Made by a program: the position numbers and the translations under genes | DNA from: Camarhynchus parvulus | Lineage: Eukaryota > Chordata > Aves > Passeriformes > Thraupidae | Reading direction: 5' to 3' | Assembly: GCF_901933205.1 (NCBI RefSeq) | Contig: NC_044574.1 | Location: 3,040,501 to 3,104,500 of the forward strand | Length of the DNA stretch: 64,000 bases | In this document: positions 21,653 to 31,995 of the stretch, in pieces | How the letters are laid out: each line of letters begins with the position of its first letter | Numbering within the stretch: position 1 is the first letter of the stretch | Notes under the pieces: model-generated | Seen by the model: the letters and a program-made list of their open reading frames with translations, nothing else | Database searches by the model: none | Told to the model about the DNA's origin: nothing

Positions 21653-21874
21653 TCAGTGAGAACCTTTCCTCTGAGCCCAGCTGTGGGATGGGGGTCTCTG
21701 CTGTGGTGGGACTGAGCAGGGCAGGTGTGAGCAGATCCTTCTGCACCTTCCTCTTGCTGGGAGAGGGCCCCAGGGACCAAAGGGCAGAGTTTTGGGAATG
21801 CTGCATTAGGAACATGAATGTTGGGTTAGGATCATGAGGATCTGGGTGCTGGAGAGGGGACAGCTCTTGGTGGG
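21653..21874 (+). repeat. Tandem segment duplication, copy A
   Basis: Highly similar to 22192-22404, including 'cagctgtgggatgggggtct' and 'gcaggtgtgagcagatcctt'; unit offset about 540 bp. Confidence 0.9.
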
Positions 21875-22119
21875 ATGTCTCCTGCAGGGAAAAGGGGGTT
21901 GGCTGGCACCAAAGGACCATGGACCCCTCCTCTGCCCCATTCCCTGTGGTCACCACTTCCTTGGTGGCTGTGAGGGTTCCTGGGGTCACCTGGTGTCTTC
22001 TGGAGGTTGTGTTGTTGTCCAGAGGCAGCTGGACAGACTCCAGGTCCCAACACCTCCAGAATAATTTTGATTTTTTCCCTTCATTCCTGTTCTTTAGCTG
22101 GGAGCACTGAGTGAGGCTT

Positions 22120-22404
22120 TTTGAGAGGTATTTGGAGTTATTCCCATGTGGGGTTACAGCTCTGGCACCCAGGAAGGGATGGGAGAAGAAATTTCAGTGA
22201 GAACCTTTCCTTTAAACCCAGCTGTGGGATGGGGGTCTCTGCTGTGGTGGGACTGAGCAGGGCAGGTGTGAGCAGATCCTTCTGCACCTTCCCCTTGGTG
22301 GGAGAGGTGCAGAATTTTGGGAATGCTGGGTTAGGATCATGAATGCTGGGTTAGGATCATGAGGATCTGGATGCTGGAGAGGGGACAGCTCTTGGTCCCT
22401 GCAG
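22120..22404 (+). repeat. Tandem segment duplication, copy B, plus a dispersed 75-bp repeat
   Basis: 22192-22404 is copy B of 21653-21874. The left part, 22120-22192 ('ttcccatgtggggttacagc'), recurs at 26452-26528, 4.3 kb away in the same orientation. Confidence 0.85.
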
Positions 22405-22789
22405 GAGGGCAGGGCTGTCCCTGGGTCACTCTGGACACAACCAAGCTCTGTTTGGAGCAGAGCAGGGAAGGATGATTCCCCCCCAGAGCCCCTGCTGTGA
22501 CTCAGGGGTTTGTGGTCTGTGAGGGTGAGTCAATGGGAGCAGGAAAAGCCTGGCTATTTTTAGGACCACTGACATTTTGGGGGGGGTTTAACCCCTCTCC
22601 CTCATTCCCCCAGAGGTATCTCAGCAGTGCCTTGGTTGAAGAAGGAATAAAAGACCTTTTCCAAGGCAAACAGGTGCCAGCCTCACGGGGTGGAGCTTCC
22701 TGGGATGAGGAGATGAGGGAGGCAGGATCACGGGGACCAGCGTGAGGCTGCCGAGAGCCACAGAGGCAAAGCAAGAAGCCCCTCCCAGA

Positions 22790-22899
22790 AAGAATCCCAG
22801 AATTGTTTAGCTTGGAAAATCCCTCCAGAATAACCCAGTCCAACCATTCCCCCAGCGCTGCCAAGGCCACCACTGGCCATGTCCCCAAGTGTCACATCC
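22790..22899 (-). mobile_element. CR1 LINE 3' fragment interrupted by an LTR
   Basis: Minus-strand CR1 tail ('gaattgtttagcttggaaaa' to 'ccccaagtgtcacatcc') stops exactly where the next LTR starts. Confidence 0.8.
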
Positions 22900-23297
22900 T
22901 GTTGTGGTGTTTGAGGGTTCCCAGAATGAGGGAAGAGATGAGAATCTTGACTCCATGTTTCAGAAGGCTGATTTATTATTTTATGAGATATATTATATTA
23001 AAAGAAAATTATATATTAAAATTATACTAAAAGAATAGAAGAAAGGGTTTCATCAGAAGGAATAGAAAGGAATGGAATGATGATAAAATCTTGTGACTGA
23101 CCAGAGAGTCCGAGACAGCTGGACTGTGATTGGCCATCAATTAAAAACAACCACATGAGACCAATCAAAGATTCACCTGTTGTATTCCACAGCAGCAGAT
23201 AATTATTGTTTACCTTTTGTTTCTGAGGCCTCTTAGCTTCTCAGGAGAAAAAAAATCCTAGAAAAAGGATTTTTCATAAAACATGTCCATGACAACA
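22900..23297 (-). mobile_element. Solo LTR, ERVK-like passerine family
   Basis: On the minus strand it starts TGTTGTCATGGACATG and ends CACCACAACA, giving a TGTTG/CAACA inverted terminus. AATAAATCAGCCTTCTG lies near the 3' end. It is homologous to 18015-18402. No matching target duplication, and no CR1 continuation on the right flank, so a deletion or recombination probably removed one flank. Confidence 0.88.
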
Positions 23298-23700
23298 CCC
23301 AGAGTTTTCTTTCCTCCTGGCTGTAGGGTCTATGTGGCATCATAGCACAGCACAATGGCCATGTCCCCTCCACCTGCAGAAGTGACATCATGAGACTTCT
23401 CCAGGTTCCTGGGACAGCATTTCCTCTCCTTGTGTCCAGGGAAATCACATTTAGGAAGGCCTGGGATGCACCAGGCTGTTGCTCCTGGCCTTCCCAGGGA
23501 ACTGGGGCCTTCAGCATCTCCTCATGGGATGAGCAGCCTCTTCCTTCCCACAGCCTGCCCAAAAAATCAGCCCCCATCTCCCCCTCCCCGCCATCCCACC
23601 TTCCTGCTGGAGAGGAATTTCTTGTCGTACCGTGCAGATTCTGCTGCTTTCGTGACAGCTGATCCATCCTCAGCCTGGAAAACTCCATGGTTTGGTTTAG
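23298..23700. other. Non-coding stretch
   Basis: Unique-looking; nothing recognised. Confidence 0.4.
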
Positions 23701-24500
23701 TTTAGCAAAATATGAAGGTGTTTGGTGGTTTGTGTGGCTTGCATTGTTGGGGGGCTTGGTTTTTGGGGTTTTTTTGGGTTTTGTTATTTGGGGGTTTTGG
23801 GGGTTGGGTTTGTTTGGGGTTTTTTTTTGGTTTGGTTTTGTTTTTTGGTGTTTTATTTTGGGTGGTTTTTGGGGGTTTTTTGTTTTGGTTTGGTTTTGTT
23901 TTTTGTTTTTTTGTTTTGTTTTGGTTTTGTTTCAGGGGGTTTTTGTTGTTGTTTTTTGGGATTTGGGGGGTTATGTTGGGTTTTGGGGGGTGTGGGGGTG
24001 TTTTTTGTTTTGTTTGTTTGTTGGTGTTTTATTTTGGGGTTTTTTGGGTTTTTTGCTTTGTTTTGGTTTCGGTTTTTGGGTTTTTTTGTTTTGGTTTGGT
24101 TTTGTTTTAGGTTTTTGTTTGGGTTTTTTTTGGGATTGGGGGGTTTTGTTGGGTTTGTGGGGGTCGGGGGGTTTTGGGGGCTTTTTTGTTTTTGGTGTTT
24201 TACTTTGGGGTTTTTTTTTTTTGTTTGTTTGGTTTGCTTTTGTTTTTTGGTTTTTTGTTTTGGTTTGGTTTTGGTTTAGTTTTTTGTTTGGTTGGTTTTT
24301 TGGGATTGGGGGACTTTGTTGGGTTTTGGGGCGTGGGGGGTTTGTTGGGGTTTTTTGGTGTTTTATTTTGGGGGGTTTTTTTTTTTTTTGTTTTGGTTTG
24401 GTTTTGTTTTTTGGTTTTTGTTTTGGTTTGGTTTTGGTTTAGTTTTTTGTTTGATTGGTTTTTGGGGGATTTTGGGTGTTTTTGTTTTGGTTTTTTGTGG
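23701..24500 (+). repeat. G/T-rich satellite-like block with about 172-bp higher-order period
   Basis: About 800 bp composed almost only of G and T on the + strand (TTTTGG-type units). A recognisable phrase 'gggattgggggnntttgttggg' recurs near 23958, 24131 and 24303, giving a period of about 172 bp. Three overlapping + strand frames of 132-251 codons (Phe/Gly/Trp-rich) exist only because stop codons need A. Confidence 0.9.
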
Positions 24501-24629
24501 AATCATGAACACAAGCACCTCCAGATTACAACAATTCGAATTTTCACAGCTCTTTCTGCACAGTCTGTTGCATTCCTGGGACACAATGGGGGCACTTAAT
24601 GTTTTAGGGATGAGAATCAATAGGAAGTT

Positions 24630-24680
24630 TTGGGCTTGATGATCTCAGAGGTCTTTTCCAACCTCAACAATTCTATCAGC
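24630..24680 (+). mobile_element. CR1 3' tail scrap
   Basis: 'cttgatgatctcagaggtct' and 'ttccaacctcaacaattcta' mark the last 50 bp of a CR1. Confidence 0.75.
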
Positions 24681-25544
24681 AATGGGCAGGGATAGGTGGA
24701 AAAGGGTCCCTCTGACAGCCTGCTTTATATTTCCTCAATACACTCCCCGATCTGCCTCCTGTGCAATTTACAGCAGATCCTGATGGATTTCTGGTCCATG
24801 AACTTGCCAAGTTTCCCCTCAAACACTGAATATCAAATGGCAGGGAGCTCTCCAGGCCACCAACCACTGCCTGAGGAAAGGAGTTCTTCCTCTTCTCCCT
24901 TATTTTTACCTTCATCTTCTTCCTGATGTTTTTTTTTTTTGTTTTCTAAAAAACTTTTAAAAGAATACAGCTCCACATCTGTGTGTCATTTGGCCGTGTC
25001 TGAAACGCCGCCCCAAAGCCACTGATGCTCCTGCAGAGCCCCCTGGGAATGTCTGAGCAATTTGTCAGCATTGATTCATTTTAAAAAAAACCCCAAAACT
25101 ACCGAGGAAAAAGGCTGGGAATCCTCCTGGTGTGTGCACCGGCAGATCCCAGGGCAGCCCCTGTCAGCAGCACAGGTGAGATGAACGGTGTGGGATTGCT
25201 CCCAGCTCAGAGAAATTAATGAGGATGCTGTGCCAGGGTGAGTTCTGTCCCAAATAGATGAAGTGCAAGCCTGGAACATGTGCCAAGCTCCTCTGGAGCT
25301 TGTTTCACAAGTGCTGCCCATTTTCCATGCATGCCTGAGGAATTCTGCTTCCCCCAGCTCAAGGTAGGGATGAGAGGAAAGCTGAGGAGTGGAGAGAGCA
25401 GGTGCTGCCGCAGCCTCCTCCTCTGGCAAATCCTTGCACAAAGCACCAGGAATCTTTGTCTGGGTTTGGGCCACAGGTTCTGGGCTGGCTCAGCATGGAT
25501 GGACAGCCCCAACCAGGAATTGCTGCATTCCTTTGGGAATATCA
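24681..25544. other. Non-coding stretch
   Basis: Unique-looking; nothing recognised. Confidence 0.4.
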
Positions 25545-25605
25545 AGTCACAGGATGGTGGAGGTTGGAAAGAAGCTCTAAAGGTCAACACATCCAAGCAT
25601 TAATG
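25545..25605 (-). mobile_element. CR1 3' tail scrap
   Basis: 'tcacaggatggtggaggttg' and 'gaaagaagctctaaaggtca' resemble a minus-strand CR1 tip; very short. Confidence 0.55.
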
Positions 25606-25607
25606 CA

Positions 25608-25915
25608 GCGCAGAATTCACAGAATCACAGAATCATAGAATCACAGAATTCACAGAATCATAGAATTTACAGAATCACTGAATCACAGGATTCACAGAAA
25701 TCACAGAATTCACAGAATCAACAGAATCACAGAATCTCAGAATTCACAGAATCAATCACAGAATCCGCAGAATTCACAGAACCTGCAGGATCACAGAATG
25801 ACAGGATCACAGAATTCACAGAATCACCAAATTCACAGAATCACAGATTAAGAGAATCACAGAATTCACAGAATCACAGAATCAATCACAGAATTACAGA
25901 ATCACAGGATTCCCA
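25608..25915 (-). repeat. Expanded CR1 3'-tail array (second locus)
   Basis: About 300 bp of cacagaat and cacagaattc units, contiguous with the CR1 that follows. Same unit and similar length as the array at 17064-17360. Confidence 0.92.
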
Positions 25916-26330
25916 GAATGAGCAGGTTGGAAGAGAACTTCAAGATCATCCAGTCCAACCCAGCCCCAACACCTCAACTCAACCCTGGCACCCAGTGCCA
26001 CATCCAGGCTTTGTTAAATACACCCAGGGATGGTGACTCCAGCACCTCCCTGAGCAGCCATTCCAGAACTTTATCACCCTTTCTGTGAAAAACTTTTTCC
26101 TGTATCAAACTTAAATTTCCCTTGGTGCAGCTTGAGGCTGTGTGCTCTGGTTGTGTCAGTGCTGCTGGAGAAAGAGCCCAGCCCCAGCTGAGCACAGGCA
26201 GCTTGCAGGAGCTGTAGAGTGATGAGGGCACCTCTGAGTCTCCTTTTCTCCAGGCTGAGCACCCCCAGTTCCCTCAGTGGTTCCTCACAGGGTTTATGTT
26301 CCCAGTCCCTCCCCAGCACCCCCATGTTCA
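25916..26330 (-). mobile_element. CR1 LINE 3' fragment with expanded tail
   Basis: Minus-strand CR1 running from 'ggttggaagagaacttcaag' through 'gtgaaaaactttttcctgta' to 'tctccttttctccaggctga' in the ORF2 end. Confidence 0.92.
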
Positions 26331-26451
26331 CCATGAAACCACCCAAACCACACAGGAGCTCGTTTGCTCTCCTGCAAGTCACTGACAAAGCTGCTTTCCC
26401 TTTCTCCCTGCTCCCACACCACCCCTCTCCTGCCCAGGGCTGTGTCACTGG

Positions 26452-26528
26452 GGTATTTGAGAGATATTTTGAATTGTTCCCATGTGGGGTTAAAGCTCTG
26501 GCACCCAGGAAGGGATGGGAGAAGACTG
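26452..26528 (+). repeat. Dispersed 75-bp repeat
   Basis: Second copy of 22120-22192 ('ggcacccaggaagggatggg'). Confidence 0.8.
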
Positions 26529-26929
26529 AGAGCTGCAGGAGGGAGTGGGAGTCAAACCAGAGCCACAAAAAATCCTGTGGGGTGGGAATGGACACACACA
26601 AGGTCCCGCTTCTCCCACCTTCTCCCTGGGACACTGCTGCTGAAGAGAGAAAACTCCCAAAGATGAGGTTGTTTTGTTGTTTTTGGGGTTTTTTTAAAGG
26701 GTTCCCCAGGAGCACTGGGAGGAAAGCAGGGAAAACCAGACCTGAGCAGGGTGAGGGCAGAAGGGCAAGGCCAGCAGCTTTTTTGTCCCCAAAGGTGCAG
26801 CCACACAACACAGCTCCACATTTTGGGGAGCCACATCAAAATATTAAAAAAAAAAGCTCCAGTGATCAGTGAAAGTCACGAAGTCTGTACCTAAAGGGGA
26901 TAAAAGAGAGCTGCATTTGGACTTTGGAT

Positions 26930-27185
26930 GTGGGAGAATGGGTGCAAATTCACAAAGGGCAGGGTAAGATGGGATATTGGGAATAAATGCTTCCCTGTGA
27001 GGCTGGGGAAGCCCTGGCACAGGTTACTCAGAGAAGCTGTGGATGTCACAACTCTGGAAGTGCCCAAGGCCAGGCTGGACAGGGTTTGGAGCAATCTGGG
27101 GTTGTGGAAGGTGTCCCTGCCCATGGCAGAGGTGGGACTGGATGAGTTTTAAAGTCCCTTCCAACCCAAAGCAGTCTGTGACTCA
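26930..27185 (+). mobile_element. CR1 LINE 3' fragment
   Basis: Plus-strand CR1: 'cagagaagctgtggatgtca', 'ggtgtccctgcccatggcag' and 'aagtcccttccaacccaaag'. Confidence 0.92.
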
Positions 27186-29227
27186 GTTGTGATGATGATC
27201 CTCAGGCTGACTGGGGCAATGGAGAAAGGTTTGATATCAACTACGGTGAAAGGTTTGGTATCAATCACAGGGTGTCGGAGAAAAGCAGAAGAGAGGCTGC
27301 AGATATTTCAGCAGAGACATCATGGGTTTTTTTTTTCCATGCTTGCTTTCTGACTCTGGGTTTTTCTCTCCTGGGAAGACCATTTCTGATCCCTGACACA
27401 TCCAGCAGCTCCAGGGATTAGTCATGAACAGGAGCAAAAGGTGCTTTTGGGCTTTTGGGCAGGTCTCACCTCGTGTCCCCTGGGTTATTCATTCCTCACA
27501 GGGCAGCTCACAGGTTTCATTAGGTCTGGCCCTAACGAGGGCTCTGCTGAGCTTTGGACTCCTCCTCTCTCCCCATCCTCCAGTTCTCTGCATCTCCTGA
27601 GTGGAATCAACACCAAACTGAGAAGCAGGGAGGAGTTGTCAGCACCCCGCCCCACGAGGCCAGCACAGAGAGGATGTTTTCCCACTTGAGGATGGTTTAT
27701 CCAAGCTGCACACACGCTCTCTCACACTCACGCTCTCTCACACACACAACACAACCGTTTTCTCACCAAGCCCTTGGGATTTTGGCACTCCCTCCCACTC
27801 TCCTGGTTGTGCACAGCCCCACTTCCCAGCTGAAGTCGTTGCTGGAGGAGATGTGAAGAAATCTCTTCGCTGTTTTGTTCGCAGCAGAGCTGCTGGTGCT
27901 TTCCAGGACTCCTAGGCTGGTTATGAGCAAATGAAGGAAACCAAATTCATCCTCCCATCCATCCCTGCCCTTGCTGTGTCCCTGGTGCTGCCAGCTTGTC
28001 CTGTGGCCATCTCCAGCTCCACATGAAAACCCCTCCATCAAACCAAGAGCTTTGCAGCCTCTGCTTCCAGTTCAAAGCCTCTTTTTTCCTTTTGCTGAGG
28101 ATCTGAAGGGAAGGGAGAAGTGTTCAAAGCCCAAAGCTGGTTCTGAAGTCCAAAGCTGGGGTTTGTTTTATATGATAGAGCAGAGAGCCCAGGAACCTGT
28201 GAGGGCAACACCTCCCTGCAAATCAGGTCATTTATTTAGTGAGGGAAAAAAAAGGTTCAGAGCATCAGGGCAGAAATCAAAGAGTATTTGAAGGAGGAGG
28301 GAAAGCCAAGCTCTGGCTTTGCCATTCCTGCCCTCCTGCCGGATCCCCACAGCCTGGCAGGCACTGAGGGAGACCAGGAAACTATTTCACTCTTTACAAC
28401 CCCTCAGAGCTGCCCTTTCCAGGGGGACTCAGGTCAGCTGCCACACTAAACTCCAAATATTTTCCTAGCTGGCAAATGAAAAAAAAAACCCTCAGTGTGT
28501 CTGTGCCTGGCTCTGAAGCCAACGTACACGGAGTGATCAAGCCCCTGGCACACATCTTGCAGGAGCTAATTATAGAATTTGGAAGGCAATGTGATAATAT
28601 TTTCTTTAGATGTGTGGTGCAGATGTAATTACTTCTCCGGAGATGCCAGCCGCAGATGACGCAGGATGCCCTTATGTAATCACCTTTTTTATGCAGCTAT
28701 GGAAATTTCCCCTCCCTGGCCCATCCCTTCAACTCCTTTTTTTTTGGTCCTCACCCTAAATTCTCCGTGGTTCCTTCAGAAGATGATGGGTGAGGGCCAC
28801 AGGGCAGCTGTGACTCCACCACCTCCAGAGAAATTCCATTCCTTCGTTTCCCATCCATCATCCCTCCCTGAAGGAGCAGAAGGAGTTGATGGCTGTGCAT
28901 TGGCAGGGCTGGGAAAAAGGAAACCTTGGAGCCAGGTTTCCCCCATCCCTGGCATGTCCTGTGCCTTGGACCAGGAGCCAACTGCTCCATTCTCCTGATG
29001 AGGAGGAGCACCCTCCCAAAAACGGGCTGGGGATGCTGAGGATGCAAGAAAACTGCAGAGGAAAGCTGGTTTGTCCCTGCAGGGTGAAGGTTTGGTGGGT
29101 CACAAATGCTTGAGGTGCTCCAAAGGTTGCTCCACAATGCAGGAGGATCTCCCAGGTGATCCACAAAGTCATTCCTGACAGGAATCACAGCATGATCACA
29201 GCCAAAAATGCTTCCAACACAAGAGGG
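27186..29227. other. Non-coding stretch with a candidate conserved element
   Basis: No repeat recognised. The part at about 28480-28700 differs in character: AT-balanced, repeat-free, with a TAATTA homeodomain-type core ('gagctaattatagaatttgg'), 'gcagatgtaattacttctcc' and 'gatgacgcagg'. It looks like conserved non-coding sequence, but conservation cannot be tested here. Confidence 0.35.
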
Positions 29228-29712
29228 ATTTTTGCCTGTGGATCCTTTCTGAGGTTTTCTATTTTTGCCTGTGGATCCTTAACAAGATTTTAATTTTGCC
29301 TGTGGATCCTTACCAATATTTTCCATTTTGCCTGTGGATCCTTTCTGAGGTTTTCCATTTTGCCTGTGGATCCTTTCTGATGTTTTTCATTTTGCCTGTG
29401 GATCCTTTCTGAGGTTTTCTATTTTTGCCTGTGAATCCTTACCAAGATTTTCCATTTTGCCTCTGGATCCTCTCTGTGGTTTTCCATTTTGCCTGTGGAT
29501 CCTTACCGAGATTTTAATTTTGCCTGTGGATCCTTACCAAGATTTTCCATTCTGCCTGTGGATCCTTTCTGAGGTTTTCCATTCTGCCTGTGGATCCTTT
29601 TTGAGCTTTTCCATTTTACCTGTGGACCCTTGCCAAGATTTTCCTTTCTGCCTGTGGATCCTTACCAAGATTTCCCATTCTGCCTGTGGATCCTTTCTGA
29701 GGTTTCCCATTT
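29228..29712. repeat. 32-bp minisatellite, about 15 units
   Basis: Core 'tttgcctgtggatcctt' repeated about every 31-34 bp with the variable part 'tctgaggttttccat' or 'accaagattttccat'. Two alternating unit types are visible. Confidence 0.95.
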
Positions 29713-30756
29713 TGTCACTTCAAAGTCTCTCTGTCCCCACAGGCCACTGAGGTACAAGCCATGGGTATCTCCAGGCCAGAGGTGTCCCCCACAACCAGTG
29801 CTGCTCAGGGGGGACACAATCCCCTGGCATGACCAGGAAAACACTGCCTTGGGTTCAGGAAACCCATACATACCCAAATACTCAGGAAAAAGCGTTGGTC
29901 AGCAGCCTGGAGGCATCACCCTGTAGAGGCAGAAAATATTTTGGCTCTGTGCTCCCACCCTCTTCCATCCCTCTTCCTGGACAAACTGGATCCTTCCTTG
30001 CTGTTTTTAAGGATTAATATGTGATGCAGAGGGGTGATTTTGAGTTCTGGGACATGCTGATGCCACCAAAGTTGCAAATCTGGGTTGTGAAGACTTTTCC
30101 TTCTTTTTTTCTCTTCATGGCATCCGAGGCAGGGCATGGATTGAGGAGGAAGAGCCTGGAGATGAGCAAGGCTGAATCCCTCAGTGGCTGGGAAGTTCAG
30201 AGAGTTGGGAAATGGGGGAATTGGCCACACAGCCCAAAGGAAAGGAAGTCAGGGAGATGGTGGCTGAGCAGAACTGGAGGCAAAATCCTGGTTCACCCAC
30301 TGGGGAAACTGGTTTCCAGTCACGGGTCAGTGCCAGTGCCTGCCAAGGAATGTGTCCTCGGGGCAGGGAATGCCCACATTCCTCTGAGGACAAAGAGCCA
30401 GGGAGGCAGGAACTGGGGGATGTGTTTGCGGCACTCAGGTCATTCATTAACTGCAAATTCCAAACTCCCAGGAGTCCAGGGCCATCAGGTGGTTATGGAT
30501 CCAGGTGGCATTTCAGCCCAATCCCTCCCTGTGCTCCATGGGCTGTGAGAGCTGGGTCCTTGTGGCCTGGAAAGGGACTGAGAACCTTGTGTCCTACGCA
30601 GAGAGGCCTGGGAGCCACCACGGGGGCGCTCCAGGCTTCCTGCTCCGTGTTCCACTGCCCCTCCAGGAGATCTTCCCCAAAACCTGAGGATTCACATCTT
30701 TCCGTTTCTGCTGAGGCCACTCAGCCACCAATTCCTCCCCAGAGCAGAGGCTGGCC
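29713..30756. other. Non-coding stretch
   Basis: Unique-looking; nothing recognised. Confidence 0.4.
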
Positions 30757-31125
30757 ATGATGGAGATGATGGGGATGGAGATTGGAGATGATGGAGATGT
30801 AGATTGGAGATGGAGATTGGAGATGGAGATAAATGGAGATGGAGATAAATGGAGGTGGAGATTGGAAATGGAGATGGAGATTAGAGATGGATGGAGATGG
30901 AGATGGAAATTGGAGATGGAGATGGAAATTGGACATGGAAATTGGAGATGATGGAGATGGAGATGGAAATTGGAGATGATGGAGATTGGAGATGGAGTTT
31001 GGATACGATGGAGATTGGAGATGGAGATGGAGATTGGAGATGGAGATGATGGAGATGGAGATTTGAGATGGATATGGAGATGGAAATGGAGATAGATGGA
31101 CATGGACCTGGATGGAGATGGATGG
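30757..31125. repeat. (GGAGAT)n-type purine-rich minisatellite
   Basis: About 370 bp of GGAGATGGAGATTGGAGAT variants, strongly purine-biased on the + strand. Confidence 0.95.
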
Positions 31126-31402
31126 GACAACATGAGCACACACAATTTAGTCCTGAGCCTGGTGTTCCTCCTGGAAAACACTCCCCGGCTGAGCCAAGGG
31201 GGCTGTGACAAATCCCTAATTCCTGATGTGGACAGAAGGGCGCTTCCCAGCATGTTCCTTGAGCGCCTGGTGATTTCAGTGTTAACCTGGCCCTCCTGGC
31301 TGCAAACTGCTTTGCTCCAATTTATTCTTGCTAGGCCTGGCCTGATGCTTTGGGACTGTGAATGGGAGATTGGTTTCCTTCCATTCTGGATAATCTCCCA
31401 AG

Positions 31403-31500
31403 GATGGATGGATGGATGGATGGATGGATGGATGGATGGATGGATGGATGGATGGATGGATGAATGAATGAATGAATGAATGAATGAATGAATGAATGAC
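31403..31500. repeat. (GGAT)n then (GAAT)n tetranucleotide array
   Basis: About 15 GGAT units followed by about 9 GAAT units, immediately at the 3' tail of the minus-strand CR1. Confidence 0.97.
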
Positions 31501-31504
31501 ACAC

Positions 31505-31706
31505 AGAATGAATGAGCAGGTTGGAAGAGACCTTCAAGATCATCCAGTCCAACCCAGCCCCAACACCTCAACTCAACTCTGGCACCCAGTGCCACATCCA
31601 GGCTTTGTTAAACACACCCAGGGATGGTGACTCCACCACCTCCCCAGGCAGAATATTCCAATATTTTATCACTCATTCTGTGAAAAACTTCTTCCTAAAA
31701 TCCAGC
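31505..31706 (-). mobile_element. CR1 LINE 3' fragment
   Basis: Minus-strand CR1 ('gatcatccagtccaacccag' to 'gtgaaaaacttcttcctaaa'), same subfamily as 17361 and 25916. Confidence 0.93.
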
Positions 31707-31995
31707 CCGATGCATAAGGAATGGTTTTAAACTAAAAGATGAGAGATTTAGACTAAATATTAGGAAGGAATTCTGTGAGGAAGGAATTCTTCTGTGAGGG
31801 TGGGGAGGCCATGGTAAAGGGCCAGAGAAGCTGTGGCTGCTCCTGAATCCCTGAAAGTGTCCAAGGCCAGCCTGGATGGGGTTTGGAGCAACCTGGGGTA
31901 GTGAAAGGTGTCCATGCCCATGGCAGAGGGTTGGAACTGGATGATCTTTAAGGTCTCTTTCAAGCCAAACCATTCCATGACTCTAAGATTCCACA
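31707..31995 (+). mobile_element. CR1 LINE 3' fragment, head to head with the previous one
   Basis: Plus-strand CR1 of a different subfamily ('ggctgctcctgaatccctga', 'ggaactggatgatctttaag') beginning right where the minus-strand copy ends. Confidence 0.93.

Noticed and set aside
23687..24442. 251-codon Phe/Gly/Trp-rich frame that looks like a membrane protein
   Set aside because: The G/T-only strand cannot form stop codons, and all three frames are similarly open.
29228..29712. CRISPR-like regular array
   Set aside because: Units are directly tandem without unique spacers and the genome is vertebrate; it is a minisatellite.
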